Assembly (NCBI GenBank): GCA_036852015.1
Contig: JAANDG010000305.1
Coordinates: 1-64,000, forward strand
Length of the DNA: 64,000 nt
Source of the DNA: Pelodera strongyloides
Lineage: Eukaryota > Nematoda > Chromadorea > Rhabditida > Rhabditidae
Reading direction: 5' to 3'
In this document: positions 26,277 through 37,142 of the stretch, one piece after another
Layout: each line of letters begins with the position of its first letter
Numbering within the stretch: position 1 is the stretch's first letter
The notes under the pieces: model-generated
Database searches by the model: none
Told to the model about the DNA's origin: nothing
Seen by the model: the letters and a program-made list of their open reading frames with translations, nothing else
Translations under genes and position numbers: made by a program

Positions 26277-26860
26277 CATCCCAATCAAAAAATCAACCCA
26301 CTGGATAAGCATATGATTGAAAAATGATTGACTATATTAAACTAATTAAACAGAGAATATCGAAGAAATCGAATCTTTCTTTTTGGTTTTGTCTCTCAAA
26401 GGACCAATACATAATTCGCTCAAAATGGACAGATAAAAAATTGTTTAAGATTTCAAAAGCAACGCTGTAATCTTGCCTTTCTACACCGGTCTGCTAATGG
26501 CCCGCCGGCTGGTTAATGGCCCGGCCATTAGCAATTGCATCCACCATTATTCTGACGTCCGCCCGAAGGATTGTCGAGACGAATCTAAACACAATTACAA
26601 GGTTACACATTTACAAGCAAATTTAACGAAGCACGTGTTGTGAAGCACGTTCGTCTTACGGTATTCTTTTGAGTGCATAATTTCAACGTATGTATCAATA
26701 AACTGTTAACTAACAAGCTGAGCAGATGTGCCAGTTCGCGAAAAACTAACTGGCCACAAAGGCGAACTAATGAAGGGTGCTTGAAACATCACCATTTTCT
26801 GACATTTTTTGAACTTGGAAAACAACACAAATCAAATCTTACCATTGCATTGTCTGGCCT

Positions 26861-26916
26861 GACCTTACCGTAACTACCTTAAGCTTACTTTACCTTACCT
26901 TACCTTACCTTACCGT
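26861..26916. repeat. TTACC/CCTTA pentamer repeat in Rab7 intron 6 (copy A)
   Basis: A short run of CCTTA pentamers with some variants. The same run is in copy B at 43866-43920. It is not a telomere repeat array; the run is short and imperfect. Confidence 0.8.
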
Positions 26917-27420
26917 AACTAACCTTAATTACGCTACCGTGAAAAATACCAAAGCACCAAATCCATAAATAAAATAAACAAAAAGGGGGCCTACCTGATC
27001 AGGGAAATCTGGGAAATCCTGAGTGTCCTGTGATTCGCGTGCCAGCGCGTCACGGGCAATCGCTTGGAAAGCAGCTTCAACATTCACTGCCTCCTTGGCG
27101 GAAACCTACAATAAAACTTAAAATAAAATAAACCCAATCAACATAAAATAACGCAGGGCAGTCATTTTTTTGTCAATTTGTGAACAGACATAAAAGAGTC
27201 AACTTCGACTATTATGGAAATAAAGAAGAGGGCGTCAACTGCAAAAAATAAACTCTCCAAAAAGAAGCATAATTCAAACCTACTAACCTCAAAGTATGGA
27301 ATATTATTCTTCGTTTGGCACCACGTTTGTGCACGTTTAGACGAAACCTGAAAAGGGGTAATTAAAGCGAATGTCAAGAGCAAAACCGGATTGACATTCC
27401 CTTTAAAAAAACTTGAAAAC

Positions 27421-27667
27421 TAAAGGGAAATGGTAACAGAGAACTCGCATAACTTTGCATTTACTGAAAACATGAGGTGCGGCACGAGGTTTGTGAAAAT
27501 CATACAGGACAACTGCATTCCCGCCCGTGTATCATATGATATTTGTGTTCCATCACGTGCCAAAAATGCACAGAAGTGAACAAAATTGCATAATACATGG
27601 AAGTACAATTTACAACTGTCCAGTTGTCCGTGCACATTTCCGAAAATAACGTGTCATACCTCTTTAA
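27421..27667. mobile_element. MITE family A-like in Rab7 intron 4 (copy A)
   Basis: About 247 bp with degenerate ends, left TAAAGGGAAATGGTAACAG and right AACGTGTCATACCTCTTTAA. Copy B has the same element at about 44425-44671. Confidence 0.5.
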
Positions 27668-28043
27668 AAAAAATCATCTTGAACAACACTCATTCAAACA
27701 AAAACAAAGAAACGAAACTGACCGCTCGATTTTGTTCCAAATCCACCTTGTTTCCTAGAAGGACAAAAGGGAAGTGGTCGGGATCGCGAGGGCTAAATTA
27801 CAAAAAAATACATATTATCGACATTCATAATTCATTCAAAGCCATATAGGATGCGGCACCATAATTTATCTGTTAATCTGTTTCTGTTACAACATTTCCA
27901 CCTAGACAATCTTAATATTTGTTTATCACAGACATCACATCACGTATCCGTATCACCTGAAACCACCTGCAAAAACCATATAACCCATAAGCGCTACAGT
28001 TTGCATTCTCGTCAGCATTCTCATACAACCCACACCGCCTCAC

Positions 28044-28432
28044 TATGTCCTATTACAAATTGCAAAATTTATACATTTTGCTTATTATATACATAGAGAC
28101 AATTTTCATGTTTTTTATGACCGTTGTATTTTATTGTAAAATAATAAACATACTTTAAAATGTTTGGTGTCTATTGGTGGTTCTGTGTATGTTTTAATAT
28201 TTGTCTGTTTTTTATTTACGCTAATTCGAAGGGGGCGGGGCGGGTCACGCCCATTTTTTCCAAAGTTCGCCTACACCAGGCCTACACCAGGCCCACACCA
28301 GGCGCACCTCACGCCGGCCCCTGGCCTACACTGCGCCCGAAATGGGTGGGCCGCCATGTCTGGGCCCACCCATTTTTTGTAGGCCGCGCACCGGCCATAT
28401 GCCGGCCGCGCACGCGCCAAAGTATCGCGTTG
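28044..28432. other. Spacer between the two duplication copies
   Basis: This stretch is found only between the copies. It is AT-rich to about 28215, then very GC-rich. It contains three tandem GCCTACACCAG-like units (about 28269-28305) and a strong hairpin (28340-28377). No gene is recognised. Confidence 0.55.
28340..28377. other. 13 bp stem hairpin
   Basis: AAATGGGTGGGCC is followed, after about 9 bases, by its inverse GGGCCCACCCATTT. This is a near-perfect GC-rich stem at the boundary between the two duplication copies. Confidence 0.8.
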
Positions 28433-30470
28433 TTTGGCGTACTCGTGGCGTAATCCAAGCACTCTCCCATTCTACACAAATGAAAAGATGCCGAATACGA
28501 GATACGCGCCATCGCCGCGCACAAAAAGAGAGTCCGAAGTAGGAATCCGCCACACGTGCTTATTGGCGCACCTTCTGGGGGAGGCAAGACGCGTCTGACA
28601 CATCGCGCACCATTGGCGCATACGCGGCGCACCTGGGCCACCTCTTAATGTGGGCGATGACGCGGCGTTTCACGTCGAACAAGTCGAACAACGGGAGCGC
28701 CGCTCCACTATAGCGGACGTGGAGATTCGCACAATTCGATTTATTAATTAGATCAATAGAACAAAGCGAAAACATATTTACAAACATTGTTTTCTCTTAC
28801 ACGAAATTTTGCAATATTTATGACCAAACACAACCGATGTTTATTTTGTTATGTGTGTCGTACTCTTTCCCCCGCAATCCACAGTTTCCCGTCATTTTCT
28901 TTTCAAAGACATATTTACCTTCCCTGTTTCTGCCAAATTTTTAATACTTCATATCCGCCTTCAAAAAAAACACGAGATAAACCATTGAATTGAGTTTACA
29001 TTAGTTTACGCTTCTCGAACACAATTTACGTTTTTGTAGCGCCCTTTCTGCTCTGTTCGCTCGCAGTGCTCTCTCGCTGACCAACGGTTGGCACCAGCTG
29101 ATATCGATCGACAGACGCATGTAACTTTGAGAAAACATCGATCTTTCAAGCGAGTTTCTTTCGCGCTCTTTTTAACATCTCCCTTCGCTGTACTATCTAG
29201 CTACACTGGAAAACTGTCCCTAGAAACCCCCGCGGAAAAAGCACTATCCCCAGCAAACCCCGAGGTCAGCCGATGGTGTGTTTTCCCCAGAAATCCCCGA
29301 GGAAGGCGAGAGACAGTGCATAAGTGAGAGACACAAAATCCCCAGAAACCCCCGAGGTATGAAAACGCGGGAAAAACGAAATTCAAAATTAAAAGCGTAT
29401 TTTTTTGTTTGTCGTAGAAGTTTATTCTGCTTTTGCTGGAACTATTTTGTATTGTGTTTTGTGGTGTATGTTATGTTTGATGTAATCAAACACAATAGTT
29501 GTTTGTGTACGTGTGTTTACTGGTTTGCGTCTATATTCTCCTCTTTCCGCCGATTGTTTTAGAACATACCTTATAACTATTTACATTTTTTCATGGTTAT
29601 GACATAAAGAAAACGCCTCATCAATACGAGGCGAATACAATTGGCTGGGCCGATGGATGATGAAGCAGTTCCATTCTTGCGGAGCCGGAGACTGCTGTGA
29701 TTAGGATGTGAGTTGTTTCATTGTTTTTGCTATTGCTATTCTGGTCGGCGTTTGTAGGAATTACGTCGAGCTTGTTACCGCAGTTATTATCATCTAATCG
29801 CAGATTACCTCTGTTACCCACTATCGCGGCAGCGTGAGTGCTTACTTCTCACAACGTTCCACACGTTACGTAAGTCCTCCCTGTGATCATTATATATTAA
29901 AGATATTATGAACGTCGTGCTATATACTGACGAAAACAGGTTTATGTATCCTTACAGGTCTCGCCGAGGTCATTCAGGGATTACGTCAGTCTTTTGTACT
30001 TTGTACGTTGCAAGTTGCCATGATCAACGAAGGGATTTCGTTCTTGACTGGAGACAAAAGGTATTCTTTACACAGTTCATTTGCTGTATTTTGCCGTACA
30101 TACATTTATTTTAATATCACTTCCTGTGAGGGCAAACGAGCAAACTGTTTGCGTTAATACATATCATAAGATAAGTGATAGTCGTGGAACCTAGCACCTA
30201 GTTTTCCCACTATTCTCTATTTTAGGTCCCCACTGTCGTTATAGTGCATTCTGCGAGACGTATTTGGAAGTGATGCCGGTGCGTTTTTTGTTTCATTCAC
30301 GTTATCCGTCGCGCAGGTATTTGAATTTAAAACACGCAAAGCTTTATTACAATTAGTTTTAGGCCCCTACCATGGAACGTCGGTGAGGCTGCTCACGTCC
30401 TTCTCGTTGATGTTGTGAGCAAAAAGTGATGGATGTGATGTAAGTTCACTTCTTTCTTGTTATATCATTT

Positions 30471-30512
30471 ACCAGCCGTTCGAAGAGCCCTACGGGCTCT
30501 TCTCCGACTGGT
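30471..30512. other. Long hairpin inside the TIR element
   Basis: GAAGAGCCC-TAC-GGGCTCTTC is a perfect 9 bp stem with a 3 base loop. It lies inside a wider imperfect inverted repeat from ACCAG to CTGGT. A second small hairpin (CGG-ACTT-CGGCCG) follows. It is not a histone 3' stem-loop. Function is unknown. Confidence 0.75.
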
Positions 30513-30731
30513 GGTATCGGACTTCGGCCGATTGTTTCCCTATTTAAAAAAAGAATTGCTAAAACGTAAAAAGTTAACTCTCGTCTCGTTCTCTTCCGTG
30601 CCACTTACATTCACACGTCTCTGATTGTGGAAACGTATACTAATCAGTTTGGATCTCCACTCGACTAATGCTAGCATGCAAATTTGCCATTGAATGGCTC
30701 TATGTAGAGCAGATTGTTACTGTTGTGATAA

Positions 30732-30811
30732 GCTAGCATAGCTCAACCGGTAGAGCGTTGGACTGTGAATCGAGAGGTTGTGCGCTGCTGTGGGTTCGAA
30801 TCTCGCCAGCG
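30732..30811 (+). tRNA. tRNA-His(GTG)-like sequence or SINE head
   Basis: A good A box (TAGCTCAACCGGTAGAG) and B box (GGGTTCGAATC) are present. An anticodon arm of 5 + 7 + 5 bases gives the loop CTGTGAA with anticodon GTG. The T stem pairs with G-T pairs (GTGGG with CTCGC). Against a functional tRNA: the acceptor stem pairs poorly, the anticodon stem has one mismatch, and the variable region holds about 10 extra bases. It is best read as a tRNA pseudogene or the pol III head of a SINE carried within the transposon. Confidence 0.5.
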
Positions 30812-33032
30812 ATTAAGATTTTGTATGCTCTTCCGATCGAAGAATTTTTCTTTATGAAGGGATTTCGTTGTGCACATAAAAACAAACCCGTGACAAACTC
30901 TTCTCCTTTATATAATAAGATTTGAGTTTTTTACCAGATGGACATTTCCGATACGAACCTTGAAAGAAGTTCGAAGGACATCATAAACGTGCAATAGCCT
31001 TCGAACGGTCGTGTCGTTGATAAATATCGTTCCAAACTGATTCGACAAATAAGCCCAACATGCCCCTCTATTTACGCCCCAGCGTTTGGAATTGTTTATT
31101 CAGTATATGAATACCACTTTATTCGGACGTAGACATTTATAGACTTGATATTGAATGTAATGGTAGCATTTAGAATCCAGGGGTCCCGTTGTGTGGCAAG
31201 AAGACATATTTATCTATTTATTCATGTTTGTGCATTTTATTATCTTTTTTTTTAGATATACGATACGAGCCCTAAAGCCTGCGGAGCAGGGGCCACACAC
31301 CATCAATGCCAAGGGAGACACAACTTCGGAACCTATAATTTCGATGAGAGAGTCGTTGGATACATGTGTATGTTTCAACGTTTTTATGTTCAAAACCGTC
31401 TTTAGTTGCTTGGGAATATCAGCGCCTAGTTGATATTGAATGTAATGGTAGACTACACACTGCAGTCGGCAGCTTACTTTTGCCCTAAACAATACAGTGC
31501 ATTTGTGTAACTTTCCTCTCTATTCGTATATTGGGATAATAGACTCACGTTTATCACTACCTAACGTGTATTTGCTTAATACAACACACTTGAATACATT
31601 ATATCATCCAATCTTTTCAGATCGCCACCATTGCACGCGCGTGCAACTGGGGAGTCGGTTGACCGTTGACCAAAATATACCTGCGAACTATGATGGATCC
31701 CATTGCCTCCATATTTAGCATTATCTTTTTAAACCCGTTTCTTACGTTTTGATTGATATTTTCTTTTCTCAGTGCAATTTTAGAAGTAGATTCAGTTTGT
31801 TTTTTTTCCTGGTATTCCCCCCGAATCATTCTCTTATTTATGGCCTCATTTTTCTTTCCACCACTACTCAGGAGAGTGTTCCCTAACACTTAGTGCTCGA
31901 ACTGCGCATCATATTCATCTTAGATTTTGATTCAGTAACCTATTTACATCTACTGTCATCACATTTCTCAAGTTCTCAATTCATATATAGTATTCCTTAT
32001 TGTTAACATATCCACATTATTCTTCTTACATTCTAATTTATTGGATATTAATTTATTATTAATTACGGAATGAAAGTATGTATAGGGGCTCCGATATCTA
32101 TCCACCGGTCCCATTATTCCTGCATGATTAACTAATAATATCGTCCTTGTCATCTTACACGAAAGTTGTAATGCCACATCTTTTCTCCCATAAATCCCCC
32201 ATATATAGCGGACAAGTGTAGTGTTCTCGTTTCGTTTGTTACGCGCTTGTTATCTTCCCATTCTAAGCCAATTTATTTTCTTGTTGAACTTTTCTTTAGT
32301 AAAAATATTTTCCATTTCTAAATATTTACGGCTAATGTGTGTTGTGTGTACAGGAAACAAACATACCAGAATGGTAAGTGAAAAGTCTCACCTCGGGGTC
32401 TGCACGGGGAAAAAATCCCGAGAAATTCCCCAGAAAACCCACCGCGGGAATATGCTAGGGAAAAAAATCCCGCGAAAGTCCCCAGAAATTCCTGCGCGGG
32501 AAAAAGCTAGGGAAAAATTCCCCGTGAAAACCCCCAGAAAGCCCCACCTCGGGGTTTGCTCGGGAAAAATTCCCCGCGAAAACCCCCAGAAAGCCCCCAC
32601 CTAGGGGAAGTGCAAAAAAGTGCTCGGGGTTTTCTGGGGGTTTTCCGCGGGGGTTTCTAGGGAGAGTTTTCCAGTGTATCTGACCGGTGATTGGTCAGTT
32701 TGAAACACAAATCGTGCTCTGATTGGCTGTTTGGACCAAATACGGGCGGCGCTAAGGGCGCGTTTAAGATGGCCGAAAGAAAGAAAAAAATGCGTTTTCG
32801 GCCGTTCAGGGCGCATTCGAGTTGGACATTTTCCGGAAAAGAAAAGGAAAAAAGTGGTTCGAGATGGATTTCACCAGAAAAGAATGCAATTGCCACGCAT
32901 ACACATGCAAATGATCGATTGATTTTAGTTTCAATTACGGTACAATTGCATTTTCGACAATTATTTTGCGTGTATTATTTTTTTTTCTGGGTGTCCATCT
33001 CGAACCACTTTTTTCTTTTCTTTTCCGGAAAA

Positions 33033-34577
33033 TATATGAATACTTTATTCAGTGTACACCGAAGTAAAGCGGAAGACAAAAAAAACGACAATAATAATAT
33101 AACAACAACAACAACAACAAAACAAATAACAATGAGAGTAACAAAGCGCATATAACAAGCGACAAAAACTATGTACAACAAAGGAATGAAGGTACATATG
33201 AATAACTAAGGGTGAATGTTTCTATTTGCTACTTCATAAAGCTCGATTAGATCAAGCTCGTCAATGCGGGTTTTAAACGAATCAACGGAACTCGAAAGAA
33301 CAATACTATCAGGAAGTAGGTTCCACAAACGAGTGGTCCTGTGCTTAAACGAGAACAGAGACTGGGTAAGTTTAACAGAATCCTGAATAAGAGTTAAAGA
33401 GTTACCATTTCGACGTGGTCTGTGATTCACCTGAAACATGTTTGCCAAAACCGGATGTGCATTATAACCTCGGACAATTTTGAAACATTCAATGAGATCG
33501 AACAAAATTCTACGATGATGGAGAGATTTGAGACCAAAAACAACAAGACGTTCAGAATAGGAAAACGAGTTATAATAGTCATTGTCAATTCTACGAAGCA
33601 CACGTTTAGTAAAACGCCGCTGTACCTTTTCAATAGCGTCAATCTCACTTTTCAGGTACGGCGACCAAACGGAGGTTGCATACTCAAGCAGGGGCCTACA
33701 ATAAGTAACATAAGCTTTACGATAAACATCAATGCTATAATGACAAATGGAGCGAAGTATACGATTTGCACAACAAGAAGAAGTACTAATTCTTTGCTTA
33801 ATATGAGCCTTAAAACATAAATCCGGAGAAAACAAAACACCAAGATCACGAACGACATCAGTTACTGGTGGAATGAGGGTATTATTTAAACGAAGAGGAA
33901 AAGAGTGGTGGGTCTTAGTAGTCACAGAAAAATGTTGACACTTTGGCTCAGAAATGGTCATTTTCCATATCTCAGCCCAACTGGAAATATTGCCAAGTTC
34001 TTTTTGAAAAGCATTCCAGGCAGGCCAGGGCCCTAGTTTTGGCATAACACGAGAAATCTTAACATCATCCGCGTACATAACAATGGAGCTATCTCCAAGA
34101 GAGCAATCGTCAATGTCATTAATAAAAATTAAGAAAAGCAACGGGCCTAAAACACTACCCTGAGGTACTCCACTGGAGCAAGGCTTGATAGAAGACAAAG
34201 TATTCTGGTATCTAACCTGAAAGGTACGGTTTGCAAGATAAGAACTAATCCAATTAAGCATTATGTTAGAAACTCCATAATTCTTAAGCTTATGTAAGAG
34301 AAAACGGTGGTTAACAACATCAAACGCCTTAGCAAAATCAATATAAACACATTCCAAATTATCATCGGATTCTTTAGCAGAGAGCCATTCATATAAGCAT
34401 AAAAGAAGTTGCGAAGTTGTATTACGGCCTTTTAGAAAGCCAAATTGATTAAGAGACAAAAAACCGTTAACAGACATGTGGTACGTTAATTTATGCTTAA
34501 CTACCAATTCAAATAATTTACAAAATGAGGAGGTGAGAGAAATTGGCCGGTAGTTAAGGATGGACGTGCGAGGTGGT
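33033..34577 (-). mobile_element. 5'-truncated LINE insertion
   Basis: The insertion interrupts the Harbinger-like arm exactly between CCGGAAAA and TGTCCAACTCG; the other arm shows the uninterrupted join. It runs on the minus strand. The 3' end after the stop has GTTGTT repeats and AATAAA (GAATAAAG) near 33043. The 5' end is truncated just upstream of RT motif NYRPISL, the usual product of incomplete target-primed reverse transcription. No clear target-site duplication is visible. Confidence 0.88.
33206..34558 (-). CDS. Non-LTR retrotransposon reverse transcriptase, 5'-truncated but frame intact
   Basis: An uninterrupted frame of 450 codons encodes the reverse transcriptase domain and C-terminal region of a Jockey/CR1/L2-type LINE. 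Visible motifs in order are NYRPISL just after the truncation, QFGFLKGRNT, YIDFAKAFD (first catalytic Asp), GVPQGSVLGPLLF, and YADD (second catalytic pair). Then comes the thumb region with YCRPLLEYATSVWSP, conserved in this group. The N-terminal apurinic endonuclease and ORF1 are missing, and there is no genuine start codon, so it is not a complete gene. The lack of stops or frameshifts points to a young insertion. The enzyme class copies LINE RNA into DNA at a nicked target; the precise clade needs a tree. Confidence 0.92.
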   Translation of the reverse strand, partial: LNYRPISLTSSFCKLFELVVKHKLTYHMSVNGFLSLNQFGFLKGRNTTSQLLLCLYEWLSAKESDDNLECVYIDFAKAFDVVNHRFLLHKLKNYGVSNIMLNWISSYLANRTFQVRYQNTLSSIKPCSSGVPQGSVLGPLLFLIFINDIDDCSLGDSSIVMYADDVKISRVMPKLGPWPAWNAFQKELGNISSWAEIWKMTISEPKCQHFSVTTKTHHSFPLRLNNTLIPPVTDVVRDLGVLFSPDLCFKAHIKQRISTSSCCANRILRSICHYSIDVYRKAYVTYCRPLLEYATSVWSPYLKSEIDAIEKVQRRFTKRVLRRIDNDYYNSFSYSERLVVFGLKSLHHRRILFDLIECFKIVRGYNAHPVLANMFQVNHRPRRNGNSLTLIQDSVKLTQSLFSFKHRTTRLWNLLPDSIVLSSSVDSFKTRIDELDLIELYEVANRNIHP

Positions 34578-34599
34578 TGTCCAACTCGAATGCGCCCTC

Positions 34600-34724
34600 A
34601 GGTTGGCCGAAAAGAAAACTTTTGAAAGACAATGCAAAAACAAGAGACGCAGACAAAACCCGAAAAAAATTACTGTATTTTTTCATTTTCCCTTAGTATT
34701 AAAAATTTTCTTTTCGGCCAACCT
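34600..34724. mobile_element. 125 bp foldback element nested in the Harbinger-like arm
   Basis: It starts AGGTTGGCCGAAAAGAAAA and ends with the exact inverse. It splits the arm between GCGCCCT and GAACGGCC, as shown by the intact left arm at 32800-32820. Confidence 0.8.
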
Positions 34725-37142
34725 GAACGGCCGAAAACGCATTTTTTTCTTTCTTTCGGCCATCTTAAACGCGCCCTAATGATTTTCAAAATTGTCATTT
34801 CTCGCGATCATCATCGCTTTCCTTTCGTGGGAGGATGGATGACGTCGTATTTGTTTGCTGGATGCTTTATTTATGTGTTTTTTCTCGTGTTTGTTTGACT
34901 TTGTTACTCCTGTCATCTGGTTTTCCATTGCGTTCTCCTTTGTTTGTATTCTGGTTCTTACGAGTACTTGCTTTGAATGTTGTGTTATTTTGTTTGTTTT
35001 CTTTCATTAATGTTTACTCTTTTCAGACAATGTGATACATGGGTGGTCTGTGGCCGGCCTTTGCCGCTGCAATTAGGCTTGTCCCGTGCCCGTCGGTACA
35101 AATGGAGCTTGTCTAGCTCGGTATGTTTTGTCCTTTCATGTTGTTTTTGTTTAAATTATGTTGTAAGAATGCTGTTTATGGCTACATGTGTCTAGCGAGT
35201 TATTCTTTTCAGTCCTCACGCTTTGTTAATATTTATGTTCTTTAGAACCACTATGCAGAGCGGAATTGGTCCATGGCCTGGACTCGGGACAGTCGAGACT
35301 GCTCACCCACATGAGCTTGGGCATGAGATTTGCCTATGGCCGTCCGCCAACATTCTACTAGATGTATCCTCGCCTAACTGTTATTTTTGGTATGTTTGTG
35401 TTGCCTGTCTGACTTGGCATTTACGCCATTCGGCTGATCCTTATTGATTGCCCCAACCAATTCTTTGTTTCATGTTCGTGTTCTTAGTATTGAGACCACC
35501 AGACCCCGTTTGTTTAATTTGGTTTATGTGAACTTATGGATTTTTTCTAGGTTGAAGTTGACAGCGCTGACAGCCGAAGTGCCCCCTCTTTCCTTCGCGT
35601 ATCACAGATCGCTCTCCTCGGCTGCTCGCTCACTGCTATGTACGATATCAACTTCTACTGGGAGCCGTCCTTTTGGTTCTTGGTATGTTGCCGCCCACCT
35701 TGATCACAATTGTCTTTTAGGATTTGGGAAGTTTGTACCGAGCCGAGCCGCTATATCTGACATGTTTATTCTGTTATATTTCAGGCAGTCTTCTTCTATC
35801 CGGAAGGATAAATCTGCGAGTTCTTCGATAGATATGGGTCGGTGCACCATATATGTGTTCTCATATGGTGATGGGATGCCTCTATGATGTTCTCAGTTTC
35901 TGGTAAGTGTTTATGTCACGGTTAGTGCGATCAATGTTGAAGGATGTTATCGCTGTTTTTATTCTTCGGCTTACCGCTTGCTACTCTAATCCATTTCATA
36001 TAAATATAAATGCATCACTCGAGTTAATCTCAACTGTTTTTTCAGTTCCGATCGAATACACTTATTTTTAGACTTGATCGCCGTTTTCTTCCGGCGGACT
36101 GTTGTTCGCCTCCTCTTTCAGCAAAGACACACATCAGTGCTGGGACCGAAGTCAGCTCGTACCTTCATTCAGTGGATTTTTAATAATGTAAGTTACTGCT
36201 TTATTTATTTGGCATTTAAACGTTTGGTGGATTAAAGTGATAGCGCGACAACCACAAATTAATTGTTGCCTTTTGCGCAGTTGTTGGATAATAAAGCGAT
36301 AAAGACTTTTTGTCGTACCCTCAGGTCCTTAACTTGCTGAAATATTTTCCGAATGTGTTCCATGTTTTCTATCTGTCCGGCCGTGATTTATGAGTGATTT
36401 CAATGTACAAGGCAGCTTCCTTCTTTCATTAAATTGTGCATTTTAGGCCTACAATGATCCAGAGTCACACCGCCCTGCGATAACACTGCTTTACTGTGCT
36501 TCGCGCACTTCCACTGCCGATGTGCCTCCACTGCCAACCGAGTGATGATTGTATGTTTTTTTTTACATTTAGTTTCATATTTATGGTTGCGTTGCAATCC
36601 CGATTTCAGTCCTATGGGGTCACGCTAGGCATCTGGCGTTTATCATCTCTGCCAGGGCTCCACATTTTGCGTGAAGATGGATTTTTAGCTAAAGCTAACT
36701 CCGGTTATTTTTAGGATATACGGTATCCTTCCCGCTTCATCCTGCATCTGGATTGGTGGAGTTCTCGTCCACATGTTGCTCGACGTGTAGCCCTGCCACT
36801 GCACACGTCGGCTGTCAGCTAAGTCAGCAAAGGGATGTCTTTTCCCTCTCCTCATAGTTCACCTTAGGCATACTAGATACTAGTTTAAATCTGCCAAGAA
36901 GAAGGCGGATAGGCCTTCAACATTCTCCATTCGGAATTTGAACACGATTACGTTTGTATTCTAAGAATGTTGGAGGTCAACAGGCGAAAAAAAACAGTAC
37001 GCCGAGCAAAAAAAAAGAAAAGAAGATGCTCTTTGTGATTTAAGCTTATTATTTTATTCATATTATAAAAATATGATCTATGATCAACCAAAATGAAGGT
37101 TGTTCCGGCATTCAACGTTTATATTTATATATTTGGTATGTG

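Larger units (their letters stand above)
24811..26527. other. AT-rich 3' flank of the Rab7 fragment, copy A
   Basis: No exon or ORF is recognised. The stretch holds three TTAA-bounded MITEs (listed separately) and is nearly identical to 41816-43532 in copy B. Confidence 0.6.
26528..27792 (-). pseudogene. Truncated Rab7, exons 4-7 only (copy A)
   Basis: Four exons on the minus strand are the same as exons 4-7 of the full gene in copy B: 27723-27792 (G4 box NKVD), 27288-27347 (begins VSSKRAQTWCQ), 26995-27105 (G5 box SAK in VSAKEAVNVEA) and 26528-26584 (ends GGCNC and stop). Splice sites and frame are intact, but exons 1-3 with the P-loop and the DTAG box are absent because the duplication ends in intron 3 at about 28043. 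It cannot encode a working GTPase. Retention of an intact frame suggests a recent event or an assembly duplicate. Confidence 0.9.
13146..28043. repeat. Segmental duplication, copy A
   Basis: This is the first of two direct copies of a ~15 kb segment. It starts at TTTGGCGTACTCGTGGCG (13146) and matches copy B until about 28043, where the sequence leaves Rab7 intron 3. Similarity is uneven. 13146-17800 differs from copy B by many substitutions and indels. From about 17830 onward it is nearly identical, apart from patches such as 18240-18540 and 18835-18900. Copy A has a private insertion at 20432-24006 and lacks the two transposons found in copy B. It ends before Rab7 exons 1-3, so its Rab7 is incomplete. 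Confidence 0.93.
29204..32676. mobile_element. 3.5 kb TIR element with TA target duplication
   Basis: The element begins CACTGGAAAACTGTCCCTAG and ends with the inverse; the first 32 bases match with one mismatch. It is flanked by TA on both sides (29202-29203 and 32677-32678). Copy A has the empty site CTAGCTATCTGACC at about 13886, proving insertion. TA duplication and CA-starting ends fit the IS630/Tc1/mariner superfamily, but no transposase ORF is present, so it is non-autonomous. Subterminal regions carry repeated GGGAAAAATTCCCCGCGAAA and CCCCAGAAAGCCCC words (about 32390-32630). The interior holds a tRNA-like sequence, a strong hairpin and exon-like islands. Confidence 0.9.
32756..34776. 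mobile_element. PIF/Harbinger-like inverted-repeat element with nested insertions
   Basis: The ends GGGCGCGTTTAAGATGGCCG are perfect inverse copies over about 50 bp and are flanked by TAA (32753-32755 and 34777-34779), the 3 bp duplication typical of PIF/Harbinger. Copy A has the empty site at about 13961. The element is a long foldback. An inner hairpin (GTGGTTCGAGATGGA and its inverse) lies at 32850-33030. Its right arm is split by a LINE (33033-34577), and the arm is interrupted again by a 125 bp foldback (34600-34724). No transposase is present. A related MITE with the same GGGCGCGTT end starts at 54817. Confidence 0.9.
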
